Shown: positions 6,910-14,301, counted from the stretch's first letter. The stretch: 26,812 nucleotides of DNA from a virus (IMGVR_UViG_3300027861_000167:1-26812); one strand, 5' to 3'. Program-made: numbers and translations. Notes: generated by a model not told the origin, from the letters alone.

Positions 6910-8367
6910 ATGACCAACGCAACGAAGACCGCCACCGTCCGTGGCAACACGATCACCGCCGCCGACGTCGAGGCCGTCATGGACCGCTTCGACGCCGAGG
7001 GCGAAGCCGCCGTGCTGGAGGCCGAGGGCTTCCGCCGCTCGACGACCTACTGGCTGCGCGGCGCCCGCTCGCACCGGGCCTACCCCTCGAAGGCTGTGCT
7101 GTGTATCGCGGCCGGCCTGACCTCGGCGCAATACTTCGGCGGCGCCGACCACACCGTGCGCGTCCTGACGCAGCTCGGCTTCGTTGTGACCAAGGGCAAG
7201 CAGGCCGTGCGCACCGCCGGTATCGACGCGCTCCGCGCCGAGATCGTCGCGGCCGGCAACGCCGACCCCGTGCCCGCCTGGGACGAGGTCGCCAAGGCCG
7301 GCGTCACTCCCACCGCCTACTTCGCCTCGGGCAGCAACAGCCCCAACGTGATCCGCGCCATGGCCGCTCGCCACGTCAACGTCGGCGTGGCCGCCCCCGA
7401 GCTCCGCAGGGTCTGCCGCTTCTGCGGCTCGAAGAAGGGCGGCCGCAAGACGAGCTGCGAGCACACCGCCGAGGCCGCCCTGGTCGCCCTCGCCGGCACC
7501 GACATCCTCGTGTTCTGCGACAGCGGCGCCTTCAGTGAAGTCAAGTTCAACCCGAGCACCTTCGGCTTCGACGTCGTCAAGCCGATCACCGACGCCCGCT
7601 GGAACGAGATCATGGCCCTGTATCTTCGCCTCGCCAACGGCCTCGGCTCGCAGCTCTTCGTTGTGGCGCCCGACCAGGTCGGCTCGCAGGCCGTCACGCT
7701 TGAGCGCCTCGCCCGCTACAGCGAGCAGCTCAACCGGATCGCCGACACTGGCGCCCGCGTCATGGTCGTCGCCCAGAAGGGCGAGCTGTCCCAGGCCGAC
7801 TTCTACGTGGCCGCCGTCGAGGCCGCTGGCCTCACGGGCCGTCAGAACGTCGTGGCCGGCCTGCCCTGCAAGAAGGCAGCGACGTCGGCCGAAGAGGTCG
7901 CCGCCTTCGTGAGCGCCACCGCAGCGCCCCACGTTCACCTCCTGGGAATCGGGCCGGCCTCGAAGAAGGTGGCCGACTACTTGCGCCCCTTCGCCACGAG
8001 CACCGCCAGCGTCAGCCTCGACTCGTGCTGGGTCAAGGGCAACGTCGGCCGCACCAACGGACCCGGCAACGGACCCCGCCGCCACACGAAGAACCAGGAC
8101 GCGGCCGAGGTCGTGCTGCTCGCCGCCGGCCTTATCTCGAAGATCGGCACCAAGGTCGCCAGCGAGATCGCCCTGAAGATCGAGCTGGCCCTGGCCGTCG
8201 CCTTCGGCGCTCCGCTCCCCGCCGCTGAGCTCGCCCGCGTGCAGCTCCGAGGTCTCTGGAAGCGAGCCCGCGCTGGCGCCCAGGTCGCCGTCGAGCTCGT
8301 CGCCGAGCTGCTCCCCTTGGTCCCCGAGGCCCGCCCGCACTTCGTCGCCTTGGGCCTTGCAGCGTAA
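6910..8367 (+). CDS. DpdA-like DNA transglycosylase fused to a ScoMcrA-like N-terminal domain
   Basis: Residues 200-390 carry tRNA-guanine-transglycosylase-like landmarks as in DpdA, which inserts 7-deazaguanine bases into DNA: CDSGAF (203-208), APDQVGSQ (253-260), VVAQKGE (286-292), AGLPCKK (316-322), HLLGIGP (343-349) and SLDSCW (369-374). By analogy D204, D255 and D371 are candidate catalytic residues. A Cys/His cluster (CRFC...CEH, 169-185) lies before the DSGAF motif. Residues 20-95 (YWLRG...YPSKAVLCIA...YFGG...LGF) resemble the head domain of ScoMcrA-type modified-DNA endonucleases. ATG 6910 has CGGAGACGACC upstream, as at 8464. GTG 6877, in frame, sits six bases after TACCTT and could be a leaderless alternative start. 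No preQ0 synthesis genes are in view, so the substrate is unproven. Confidence 0.6.
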   Translation: MTNATKTATVRGNTITAADVEAVMDRFDAEGEAAVLEAEGFRRSTTYWLRGARSHRAYPSKAVLCIAAGLTSAQYFGGADHTVRVLTQLGFVVTKGKQAVRTAGIDALRAEIVAAGNADPVPAWDEVAKAGVTPTAYFASGSNSPNVIRAMAARHVNVGVAAPELRRVCRFCGSKKGGRKTSCEHTAEAALVALAGTDILVFCDSGAFSEVKFNPSTFGFDVVKPITDARWNEIMALYLRLANGLGSQLFVVAPDQVGSQAVTLERLARYSEQLNRIADTGARVMVVAQKGELSQADFYVAAVEAAGLTGRQNVVAGLPCKKAATSAEEVAAFVSATAAPHVHLLGIGPASKKVADYLRPFATSTASVSLDSCWVKGNVGRTNGPGNGPRRHTKNQDAAEVVLLAAGLISKIGTKVASEIALKIELALAVAFGAPLPAAELARVQLRGLWKRARAGAQVAVELVAELLPLVPEARPHFVALGLAA

Positions 8368-8384
8368 GGGCTTGGCTACTTACC

Positions 8385-8425
8385 AAACTTAGTGCTGGAC
8401 AGCGGCCGGCCCCGTCGGTTACTTT
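8385..8425 (+). promoter_or_regulatory. Conserved promoter module, copy 2
   Basis: AAACTTAGT (8385-8393), two bases, TGGACA (8396-8401), 18 bases, TACTTT (8420-8425). Spacing matches copy 1 at 6830-6870 exactly, and the spacers share CCGGnCCC/GTCGGT sequence. The leader of about 30 bases ends in CGGAGACAACC before ATG 8464. Confidence 0.65.
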
Positions 8426-8463
8426 CCAACCTCGAAGCAACGAACAACCCACCGGAGACAACC

Positions 8464-9522
8464 ATGACCAGCATTGAAACGACGACCCGACAGGCGCAGC
8501 GCAGCGGCGACATTGTCGCCGAGACCATGGCCCGCCTCCGCAGCGGCGTCGTCTTCTTCGCCGACCACAGCGCAGAGACCTACTTCGGCGCCATGCTCGC
8601 CGAGCTCCCACGCATGAACAGCCAGACCTTCCCCGAGTTCTTCGCCGAGCTCACCGCGAACTACAACGCCGCGCTCGCAGCTCGCAAGGCGACCGAGGCC
8701 GAGCAGGCTGACTTCGCTCGTCGCCGTCGCCTGTCGGCCGGCGAGTGCACCCGCTGCGCGAACCGTGGCAAGATCACCGTGCACGTCCCCAGCGGTAACG
8801 CCATGATCGACGACGGCATCCGCACCTGCCCGAGCTGCAACGGCAAGGCGCCCGAGGTCACCCTGCCGTTCACCGCCGAGGAGCTCGCCGCCCACGCGCA
8901 GAAGCGCGACCGCTGGGGCAACAGCTTCCGCACCGTGATCGAGGCGGCCGCCCTCGCCGAGGCCCGTGAGCTCTTCGCCGACTGCGTCAGCTCGGCCGAG
9001 GCCCTCGCCCGCAGCACCGGCCGCACGCTCGGCGCATTCACCGACGCGGCCCGCGTCACCAAGGGCGCCCGCGTCCGCTTCGACCGCGTGAAGCGCGCCC
9101 GCTTCGTGACCTTCGACGGGAGCGGCGACCGAGTCGCCGATGGCACCGAGGGCTGCGTGACCTGGGTGAGCGGAGACCGTGACCGCTTCGGCGTCACGAC
9201 CGACGATGGCCTGGTCTTCTTCACCGCCTCGAAGAACCTGGGCGGCGTCGCCCTGAACGGCTGGCAGCGCGTGCTCAAGCTGGACGCCGCGAGCCTCGCC
9301 AAGGTCGAGGCCGTCAAGGTCTACGAGACCACCGCGAGCGTCGAGCGCGGCGACAAGGTGACCGGCGGCACGAGCCGCGAGGGCGTCGAGAACACGAAGA
9401 GCCTGAAGGTCTTCTGGGTCGGCCCCGACCGCAAGAGCGGCCGGCAGCGTTTCGGCTGCGGCAAGACCGCGAAGGGCGGCCCCTTCTGGGGCTACTCCGA
9501 CGAGCTCAAGGGCGGCGCCTAG
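8464..9522 (+). CDS. Hypothetical zinc-ribbon protein (352 aa)
   Basis: No family is recognised. The N-terminal 90 residues are helical. A CxxC...CxxC zinc ribbon follows (C95, C98, C122, C125). Residues about 200-310 are rich in short strands (ARVRFDRVKRARFVTF, GCVTWVSG, RFGVTTDDGLVFF), suggesting one or two SH3-like barrels, and a final Gly/Lys-rich segment contains WVGPDRKSGRQRFGCG. A zinc ribbon with SH3-like strands suggests nucleic-acid contact (inference). It has a near copy of the DpdA-like gene's promoter and start context (CGGAGACAACCATGACC), so the two genes are probably co-regulated. The stop is followed by 82 bases before the next gene. Confidence 0.7.
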   Translation: MTSIETTTRQAQRSGDIVAETMARLRSGVVFFADHSAETYFGAMLAELPRMNSQTFPEFFAELTANYNAALAARKATEAEQADFARRRRLSAGECTRCANRGKITVHVPSGNAMIDDGIRTCPSCNGKAPEVTLPFTAEELAAHAQKRDRWGNSFRTVIEAAALAEARELFADCVSSAEALARSTGRTLGAFTDAARVTKGARVRFDRVKRARFVTFDGSGDRVADGTEGCVTWVSGDRDRFGVTTDDGLVFFTASKNLGGVALNGWQRVLKLDAASLAKVEAVKVYETTASVERGDKVTGGTSREGVENTKSLKVFWVGPDRKSGRQRFGCGKTAKGGPFWGYSDELKGGA

Positions 9523-9554
9523 TGGCCGTCCTGGCCTGGGTCTGCCCTCGCGAG

Positions 9555-9583
9555 TAGGCTAGCCTGGGTGAAGCGTCTCACCC
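9555..9583 (+). promoter_or_regulatory. Candidate -10 box and leader hairpin
   Basis: TAGGCT at 9555-9560 fits the TAnnnT -10 pattern used elsewhere here. Six bases later a hairpin GGGTGA-AGCGTC-TCACCC (9566-9583) lies in the leader before GAAGGA and ATG 9605. A single GCTAGC half-site overlaps the -10 box. No clear -35 box is visible. Confidence 0.35.
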
Positions 9584-9604
9584 CTTCCGAAGGACTAGCA
9601 CCGG

Positions 9605-9916
9605 ATGATCGAGCAAGCCATCGCCGCACTGGCCGCGAGCGGACCCCTGGCAATCCTGATGGCCATCGTCATCAAGGTCTTGTGGTCGAAGCTGACCGCC
9701 GTGCAGAAGCAGTACGAAGGCGACCCTGGAGACGCGAAGAACCCAGCGAAGCCCGGCCGCATCGCCGAGCTCGTGAAGGCCGCGCAGGAGCGCGAGGATG
9801 CGATGCGAAAGAATTACGAGAAGCGGCTGGACGCGGAGCGAGTCGAGCAGCGTAAGGTGATGGATGAACTTCTCAACACGCTCCGAGGTATCAGTGAACC
9901 ACCAGCAGCAGCATAG
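9605..9916 (+). CDS. Small membrane-anchored coiled-coil protein, possible lysis factor
   Basis: Residues 5-26 (AIAALAASGPLAILMAIVIKVL) form one hydrophobic segment. The remaining 75 residues are charged and helical (ELVKAAQEREDAMRKNYEKRLDAERVEQRK), predicting a coiled coil. A short N-terminal anchor followed by a coiled coil is the layout of inner-membrane spanins and some small holins, and a lipoprotein gene lies four genes downstream at 10949. The lysis role is inferred from layout only; no holin or spanin sequence signature is visible. ATG 9605 has GAAGGA about eleven bases upstream, slightly long spacing. It opens a run of seven small genes ending at a strong terminator. Confidence 0.65.
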   Translation: MIEQAIAALAASGPLAILMAIVIKVLWSKLTAVQKQYEGDPGDAKNPAKPGRIAELVKAAQEREDAMRKNYEKRLDAERVEQRKVMDELLNTLRGISEPPAAA

Positions 9917-9926
9917 GAGTAGCGTG

Positions 9927-10220
9927 ATGCTTGCACCAAACCCGGCGGCCGTCCCAGACTTCGATCCTTCGGAGAGCACCGAGCACGTCCGCGAGAAGGT
10001 GCTGGCCAAGCTTGCCGAGATCCGCCAGCGAGCGAGCACCGGCCGCCTCCAAACTGACAGCACGCTCTTCAAGCTGAAGGCGAAGCTGACCGAGATGGGA
10101 AGCACCGACGACGTGAAGCGGCGCAACGGATACCTGCGAGCTGCCGCTGCGCCCGCACCGGCCGAGCTCGACGAGGAGCTGCCCGACGCGATCCCCGACC
10201 CTGTCGCTGGCGAAGGGTAG
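9927..10220 (+). CDS. Hypothetical protein (97 aa)
   Basis: ATG 9927 has GGAG at 9916-9919 at good spacing; GTG 9924 directly before it is an alternative. The product has a Pro-rich start, a central charged helical region (HVREKVLAKLAEIRQRAS...LFKLKAKLTEMGS) and an acidic Pro/Ala tail (ELDEELPDAIPDP). There are no Cys clusters or membrane segments. The family is not recognised. It sits 10 bases after the membrane coiled-coil gene and 25 before the next, probably in one transcript. Confidence 0.6.
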   Translation: MLAPNPAAVPDFDPSESTEHVREKVLAKLAEIRQRASTGRLQTDSTLFKLKAKLTEMGSTDDVKRRNGYLRAAAAPAPAELDEELPDAIPDPVAGEG

Positions 10221-10245
10221 CATCGCCCCTCAACAGGAGAGAAGC

Positions 10246-10662
10246 ATGCCCGACCAAGACCCGGCCACGATCCTCATCAACAAAGCCATCGCCGAGACGA
10301 CCGAGGCCCTGGCCGACGGCATTGGCGTCGCCGACATCGCGCTGCTCGTGAAGAACGGCGTGGAGATCGCCGAGCAGCTCGACGACGTCCCCGGCCCGAA
10401 GAAGCGCGAGCTGGCGCTGGCCTATGCCGGCGAGCTCCTCGACGAGTTCTGGGGCAAGGCGACGCCGGCCATGCTCGAAGGCATCGCCAAGATCGACATC
10501 CCCTGGGTGCCCGAGGGCGTCGAGGCCGCAGTCATCGATCCGCTCATCGCGGCCTACGCGCCCGACCTCCTGCGACACTTCGCGAAGCTGGCGCTGCCCA
10601 GTCTTATCGACCTGGTCATCAGCGCCACGCGCGGCGAGATCAAGGTGAACCAGGCCGAGTGA
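10246..10662 (+). CDS. Hypothetical helical protein (138 aa)
   Basis: CAGGAGAG lies six bases before ATG 10246. The protein appears all-helical with alternating acidic and aliphatic stretches (ATILINKAIAETTEALAD, DIALLVKNGVEIAEQLDD, KKRELALAYAGELLDEF) and a more hydrophobic C-terminal third (FAKLALPSLIDLVISA) that might contact a membrane. It loosely resembles 11499-11966 in composition. No family is recognised; a holin-like or tail-associated role cannot be excluded. Its stop overlaps the next start (GTGA). Confidence 0.65.
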   Translation: MPDQDPATILINKAIAETTEALADGIGVADIALLVKNGVEIAEQLDDVPGPKKRELALAYAGELLDEFWGKATPAMLEGIAKIDIPWVPEGVEAAVIDPLIAAYAPDLLRHFAKLALPSLIDLVISATRGEIKVNQAE

Positions 10663-10952
10663 TCGACCCGCGCGAGCTCAAGGGCGTCGCCACTGCGCAG
10701 CTCGTCGAGGCGCTGCTGCACAGACTCGCCACGCAGCTCGCGGTCGAGGGCGACGTGCTCGTGAGCAAGCCGCTGTCGGAAGCCCTGGCCGCGCTCGCTG
10801 CGCTGCCTGCAGTCCGTTGCGACCGCTGCACGAAACGCTGCGCCCTGGACTTCCTCGACGTCACCGAGATCAAACGCAACCCAGTCACCGCCGAGAAGAC
10901 CGAGCTGCGCTACACTGCCTGCCCGAGCTGCTACAAGGAAGCGAACAAATGA
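10659..10952 (+). CDS. Small zinc-ribbon protein (97 aa)
   Basis: A GTG start overlaps the previous stop as GTGA, indicating coupled translation. The N-terminal half is helical (ATAQLVEALLHRLATQLAVEG). The C-terminal half has CDRCTKRC and, about 38 residues on, CPSC, consistent with one zinc ribbon. A short signature LDFLDVTEIKRNPVT lies between the Cys pairs. The family is unknown. Its stop overlaps the lipoprotein start (ATGA). Confidence 0.65.
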   Translation: MIDPRELKGVATAQLVEALLHRLATQLAVEGDVLVSKPLSEALAALAALPAVRCDRCTKRCALDFLDVTEIKRNPVTAEKTELRYTACPSCYKEANK

Positions 10953-11218
10953 AGAAGCTGCTGCTGCCCCTACTCCTGCTCCTCACCGTCGGCTGCTACA
11001 CAGCTCCCCAGGAAGCCCTCGACCTGGTGAACGACAGCATCGCAGTCACGGCCGGCCACGCTGCCGACCCGAAGAACGAGCTGAGCCCGCTGGCTGAGTC
11101 GGCATTCCTCGCGGACCACGACGCCTGGCAGAAGGTTCGGAAGCTGTGCTGGGGCGTCGAGGTCTCGCCCGAGGTGCAGGCCCGCACCGACGCACGCACA
11201 CCGGCCGGCGACGAGTGA
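10949..11218 (+). CDS. Small lipoprotein (89 aa), possible outer spanin
   Basis: The N-terminus MKKLLLPLLLLLTVGC is a classical lipoprotein signal peptide: two Lys, a Leu-rich core and lipobox TVGC with the lipidated Cys at residue 16. The mature part is about 73 residues, polar, with no repeat or catalytic motif. Small lipoproteins near phage lysis genes are often outer-membrane spanins in phages of Gram-negative hosts, but they can also be superinfection-exclusion proteins. The choice between these is open. The ATGA overlap with the gene before and the GTGA overlap with the gene after indicate one polycistronic message. Confidence 0.75.
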   Translation: MKKLLLPLLLLLTVGCYTAPQEALDLVNDSIAVTAGHAADPKNELSPLAESAFLADHDAWQKVRKLCWGVEVSPEVQARTDARTPAGDE

Positions 11219-11502
11219 GCAGGCTGGAGAAGGCCATCGCCCGACGGATCGCCAGGGCGAACCGCGAGGGCACGAGCTCCTACGCCCAGGGCAACGCGAC
11301 CCAGGCCGGCGCCATGGCTCGACTCCCCTACGTTCAGAAGCTGGCCGACCGTCGAGCAGCGAAGAGCGGCAAGGTCTACGTGCACGGACTCGGCGACATC
11401 AGTCTGCCCGAGGGCGTGACCGTCGAGGAATTCCAGCGCGAGGTCGAGGCCATGCAGGCACGGCTCGCACACGAGGCCCAGGCACAAGGAGCGGAAGCAT
11501 GA
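11215..11502 (+). CDS. Hypothetical basic protein (95 aa)
   Basis: GTG 11215 overlaps the lipoprotein stop as GTGA. The product is basic at the N-terminus (SRLEKAIARRIARANREG), contains a Gly/Asp-rich middle (SGKVYVHGLGDISLPEG) and ends in an acidic helix (VEEFQREVEAMQARLAHEAQAQ). No domain is recognised. The longer frame upstream is inside the lipoprotein gene and is not used. The stop overlaps the next ATG. Confidence 0.65.
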   Translation: MSRLEKAIARRIARANREGTSSYAQGNATQAGAMARLPYVQKLADRRAAKSGKVYVHGLGDISLPEGVTVEEFQREVEAMQARLAHEAQAQGAEA

Positions 11503-11966
11503 GCGTAGGCGAAGCACTCATCACGGCGATCAACACGGCCGGCGACAAGCTGGTGGACGGACCAGGCCGCGACCTCGTGGCCGACCTAATCGAAGACGGC
11601 ACGGCCGCGACGGCGAAGTTGCCCGAGGAGCTCCGCGAACCTGCGAAGGTGGCGCTGCTCGCCCTGGCCGAGCCGGCAGTGATCGACGCGACCGCGAACA
11701 TCACGAAGGTCGCCCTGGGCAAGGTCGTCGGATTCTTCGCCAGCGGAAGCGACGAAGACCTGAAGGACGCCGAGCGGATCTACATGGCGACCGAGGCCGG
11801 CACCCAGGAGCGTATCGACTTCCAGAACGCAAGCGGCGACAGCGCCGAGCTCCTCTATGCGAAGCGGTCGGCCGAGTGGGATGCCCTGGTCGAGGTCTTC
11901 ACCCGCATCGGGAAGGTCGCGCTGTCAGCTCTCGCCACGATGGCGCTCGGAGCTCTCGGCCTCTAA
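11499..11966 (+). CDS. Hypothetical helical protein with hydrophobic C-terminus (155 aa)
   Basis: ATG 11499 overlaps the previous stop (ATGA) with AAGGAGCGGA upstream. The product is helical and alternates charged and aliphatic blocks. The last 18 residues (GKVALSALATMALGALGL) form a hydrophobic segment that could be a C-terminal membrane anchor, and an earlier stretch (ITKVALGKVVGFFASG) is moderately hydrophobic. Such layouts occur among phage membrane-acting proteins, but no family is recognised. It is the last gene before the terminator at 12010-12047. Confidence 0.65.
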   Translation: MSVGEALITAINTAGDKLVDGPGRDLVADLIEDGTAATAKLPEELREPAKVALLALAEPAVIDATANITKVALGKVVGFFASGSDEDLKDAERIYMATEAGTQERIDFQNASGDSAELLYAKRSAEWDALVEVFTRIGKVALSALATMALGALGL

Positions 11967-12009
11967 CGAAACAGTGATGGGCTTTGGTCGGCCTGTCTCT
12001 CCGGGGGCG

Positions 12010-12047
12010 AGCCCCGACTGGCTAACGCTGGTCGGGGCTTTCCTTTT
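12010..12047 (+). terminator. Rho-independent terminator
   Basis: A perfect 9-bp GC-rich stem (AGCCCCGAC at 12010-12018 with GTCGGGGCT at 12031-12039), a 12-base loop and TTTCCTTTT directly after it. It ends the 9605-11966 gene cluster about 45 bases after its last stop. Confidence 0.9.
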
Positions 12048-12062
12048 GTCTGCTCGGCTTGG

Positions 12063-12080
12063 TATGCTAGCCTTGCTAGC
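12063..12080 (+). promoter_or_regulatory. Promoter with GCTAGC-N3-GCTAGC operator
   Basis: The dyad GCTAGC CTT GCTAGC (12066-12080) overlaps two -10-like boxes, TATGCT (12063-12068) and TAGCCT (12068-12073). TTGTCT at 12046-12051 could be a weak -35 box for the latter. The element sits directly after a terminator and 23 bases before ATG 12103, with AAAGGAGAG in between. Confidence 0.6.
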
Positions 12081-12102
12081 ACCGCTAACAAAGGAGAGAC
12101 CC

Positions 12103-12513
12103 ATGACCAACCCGATGAGAGTCACCGACGAGAAGCTGGGCCGGCTGACCCAGAGCAAGCAGCCACTGATGCGTTCTCTGGCCGAGGAGTGCAAGCAGGC
12201 AAGGGAGCGCGGACTGATGCCTACCGTTGACCTCGCGGCGCAGCTCACGACGAACCGCATCCCCGTCGATATGAAGGATGGCACCTACGTCGCGGTGCCC
12301 GAGGGCGGCCTGATCGTTGCGGCCTGGACGCCAGGGGAAGGCGGCCGAGGGAAGACGACACAGGTGCACCTCACGATGCGCGTGCCCGAGCTCGGCGCTA
12401 GCTTCGTTCACCGCATGAAGAGCGGCCCAGGCGTTGACCAGCTCATCCGTCTCCTCGCGGAATACCGTGGCGAGGTCTGGCCCGGCTACCAGGGCGTCGA
12501 GGTCAAAGCATGA
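12103..12513 (+). CDS. Hypothetical protein (136 aa)
   Basis: ATG 12103 follows AAAGGAGAGACCC, the same start context as at 1423 and 16385; the frame upstream runs through the terminator and is not used. The product is basic and helical at the N-terminus (EKLGRLTQSKQPLMRSLAEECKQARERG), then mostly short strands (TYVAVPEGGLIVAAWTPG, TTQVHLTMRVP). The family is unknown. It is the first gene of a new transcript under the dyad operator and overlaps the next start by four bases. Confidence 0.65.
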   Translation: MTNPMRVTDEKLGRLTQSKQPLMRSLAEECKQARERGLMPTVDLAAQLTTNRIPVDMKDGTYVAVPEGGLIVAAWTPGEGGRGKTTQVHLTMRVPELGASFVHRMKSGPGVDQLIRLLAEYRGEVWPGYQGVEVKA

Positions 12514-13076
12514 CCGACAAACCAAGCGCAGCAGCGCGAGCTGCCGACAGTCTCTGGTCAGCGACCAGGCCAATGCACACGGGCGACCTCGGCTACTACC
12601 GCCACGGCTTCGAGGATGGCGTGGCCTGGGCCGAGGAGAACCGACAGGCCGAGGCCGTCGAGCTCGTGGATGAAGTGTGCAGGCAGGCACGCGAGACGGC
12701 CGAGCACGACGCCAGGCCCGAGACGATGCCGGCCGCGTGGCTGGTCGTCAACGCACCCGACCACGTCATCCGATACGTCGCCGAGATGGCGAACGCCGCG
12801 ACAGCTCGCGAGCTCCTGGGTGGCGAGCTCCCCAAGGAGGAAGAGCCGGCCCCGCTGCTGACCAAGCAAGAGGTGAGTGCCATGCGCCACGCGCTCGGAG
12901 CCGACAGCCGCCGCCCAGGCTTCCGCAACTACTACAACGCCGACGAGGGCGACGAGCTCATGCAGGGCATGGTTCGGAAGGGCATGATGTTCCGAGCTGG
13001 TGGAGTGCCTGGGGGCTCCACGAACTTCAGCGTGACCGACCAGTGGCGCCTGATGATCCTCGGCGGAAGAGCATGA
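12510..13076 (+). CDS. Hypothetical protein (188 aa)
   Basis: ATG 12510 overlaps the preceding stop (ATGA). Recognisable segments are YYRHGFEDGVAWAEEN near the N-terminus, common in small phage proteins of unknown role, an acidic helical middle, and a C-terminal block (KQEVSAMRHALGADSRRPGFRNYYN...FSVTDQWRLMILGG) with Tyr/Asn-rich sequence. There are no Cys clusters and no function is assigned. It is translationally coupled to the next gene through an ATGA overlap. Confidence 0.65.
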   Translation: MTDKPSAAARAADSLWSATRPMHTGDLGYYRHGFEDGVAWAEENRQAEAVELVDEVCRQARETAEHDARPETMPAAWLVVNAPDHVIRYVAEMANAATARELLGGELPKEEEPAPLLTKQEVSAMRHALGADSRRPGFRNYYNADEGDELMQGMVRKGMMFRAGGVPGGSTNFSVTDQWRLMILGGRA

Positions 13077-13447
13077 GCAGGGCAGCAGAGGCGACGCGCG
13101 ATCCCATCTGGGTCGTCGAGTCTCGGAAGATCCTGCCGAGGCCCGACTGCTCCTGGGAGTGGTGCACCGAGTGCGAAGGATTCTACCGCCACGCAGAGGA
13201 CACCTGCCCGCACGGCGAAGAGGGTGCGCTGGATGCGGCCGAAGCGCACAGGCGCGACAGCGAAAGCTTCTACGTTACGTGGCGCGGAAGCGGCGCCATC
13301 TTCCTCGACCGCGACACGGCCGAGACGTGGGTGAGTCGGCGGCCGCACCACTACCCCGACGGCGCCCGCGTCTTCTGCTTCGCCCTCGCGATGGAGAGCC
13401 CGCTGCGTGAGATCCTCAACGAGCTCGCGAGCGAGGTGCAGCCGTGA
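13073..13447 (+). CDS. Small Cys-rich hypothetical protein (124 aa)
   Basis: ATG 13073 is in an ATGA overlap with GGCGGAAGAGC upstream. Near residues 26-48 lies CSWEWCTECEG...HAEDTCPHG, a likely zinc-binding cluster. After it a strand-rich segment (FYVTWRGSGAIFLDRDTAETWVSRR) ends in a short helix. No family is known to me. It belongs to a chain of small overlapping genes, several of which carry Cys clusters. Confidence 0.65.
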   Translation: MSRAAEATRDPIWVVESRKILPRPDCSWEWCTECEGFYRHAEDTCPHGEEGALDAAEAHRRDSESFYVTWRGSGAIFLDRDTAETWVSRRPHHYPDGARVFCFALAMESPLREILNELASEVQP

Positions 13448-13716
13448 GCTGGCGCAGCGCCCGCGAGCTCCTGGGGATGGATCCAGACTGGTCGGCCCAT
13501 CCGTGCGTGCCCTACTGCGTGGACTCGTGCCCGAGCCACGACGGCAAGAGGTGCGTGAAGATCGGGCACCGGCCGCCGAGTCTGTGCGAGCCGATGGTGC
13601 AGCGCATGGGCGAGCTCCTCGACGCGGCCGAGGAGCTCGGAGCCAACTGCAGCAACGGGCACGCCGCCTACCATTCTGGATGCACTCCGTGCAGGAAGAG
13701 GGCGACGCGAGAGTGA
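13444..13716 (+). CDS. Small Cys-rich hypothetical protein (90 aa)
   Basis: GTG 13444 overlaps the previous stop (GTGA). Nine Cys residues are spread over the chain: CVPYCVDSC, then RCVKIGH, LCEP, NCSNGH and GCTPC. The spacing suits one or two zinc knuckles rather than disulfides, since there is no signal peptide. The family is not recognised. The stop overlaps the next GTG. Confidence 0.6.
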   Translation: MSWRSARELLGMDPDWSAHPCVPYCVDSCPSHDGKRCVKIGHRPPSLCEPMVQRMGELLDAAEELGANCSNGHAAYHSGCTPCRKRATRE

Positions 13717-13928
13717 TGGCGCCGGCCTACCGCGTGCACGTCGAGCACGTCGGAGTCGCCAGGCACGAGCGCGACGAGCACGGCCGGCTCTTCTTCCCGC
13801 GCTGCGAGAGCACGAAGACCGACTGCCGCGCGAGACCCGACCACGTCGCACGCTTCACGCGCTTCGGCCCGTGCCGCGAAACCTTCACACGAGTCTGCCG
13901 ATACCACGCTGAGGAGCTGACCCAATGA
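13713..13928 (+). CDS. Small Cys/His-containing hypothetical protein (71 aa)
   Basis: GTG 13713 overlaps the previous stop as GTGA; ATG 13716 directly after is equally possible. The product has a strand-rich N-terminus (YRVHVEHVGVARHE) and Cys residues in RCESTKTDC, PCRETF and VCRYH, consistent with one zinc site. The longer frame upstream lies inside two other genes and is not used. The stop overlaps the next ATG. Confidence 0.55.
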   Translation: MMAPAYRVHVEHVGVARHERDEHGRLFFPRCESTKTDCRARPDHVARFTRFGPCRETFTRVCRYHAEELTQ

Positions 13929-14224
13929 GCCGACGATCTTCGTTTGAACAACTGGCCACAGAGGTCGAGATATTCGACAACGACGGCCAGGCCATCACGA
14001 CCACGGTCTGGGACAGTGGCGCCTGTTACGCCATCGTTGTCGATACGTCCGCAAGGTTCACGAGCTCGCACGCTGGCGACCTGCCGAGCGGCCATCCGGT
14101 GGTCAGGATTATCCGCGTGGACGGATCGCAGGGGACGCCCAAGAGCGTCGAGCTAAAGAGCCTCCGAGTCATCGGCCTCGTGCACAAGCTGCTCGGCGAG
14201 ATCCTCGCGCAAGGGGCCGAGTGA
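13925..14224 (+). CDS. Hypothetical protein (99 aa)
   Basis: ATG 13925 is in an ATGA overlap. The protein looks like a small beta-rich fold: EVEIFDNDGQAITTTVWDSG, CYAIVVDTS, PVVRIIRVDGS, followed by a C-terminal helix (LRVIGLVHKLLGEILAQG). No Cys cluster and no family recognised. It is the last complete gene of the coupled chain, followed by a 26-codon GTGA-coupled frame and a decayed gene. Confidence 0.6.
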   Translation: MSRRSSFEQLATEVEIFDNDGQAITTTVWDSGACYAIVVDTSARFTSSHAGDLPSGHPVVRIIRVDGSQGTPKSVELKSLRVIGLVHKLLGEILAQGAE

Positions 14225-14301
14225 TGGCCGACCCCTTCGAGACCGACCGACCACGCTGCAGCTCGCCGGAAATTCCCGCGCAACCTGGTCAGGAGAAGTA
14301 A
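14221..14301 (+). CDS. Tiny ORF, possibly the severed 5' end of a decayed gene
   Basis: GTG 14221 overlaps the previous stop (GTGA). The frame runs 26 codons (MMADPFETDRPRCSS...QEK) to TAA at 14299. The same frame, after this TAA and a TGA at 14335-14337, continues into a conserved phage-type segment at 14338-14481. It may be the broken 5' part of that gene, or a free-standing small peptide. Confidence 0.35.
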   Translation: MMADPFETDRPRCSSPEIPAQPGQEK

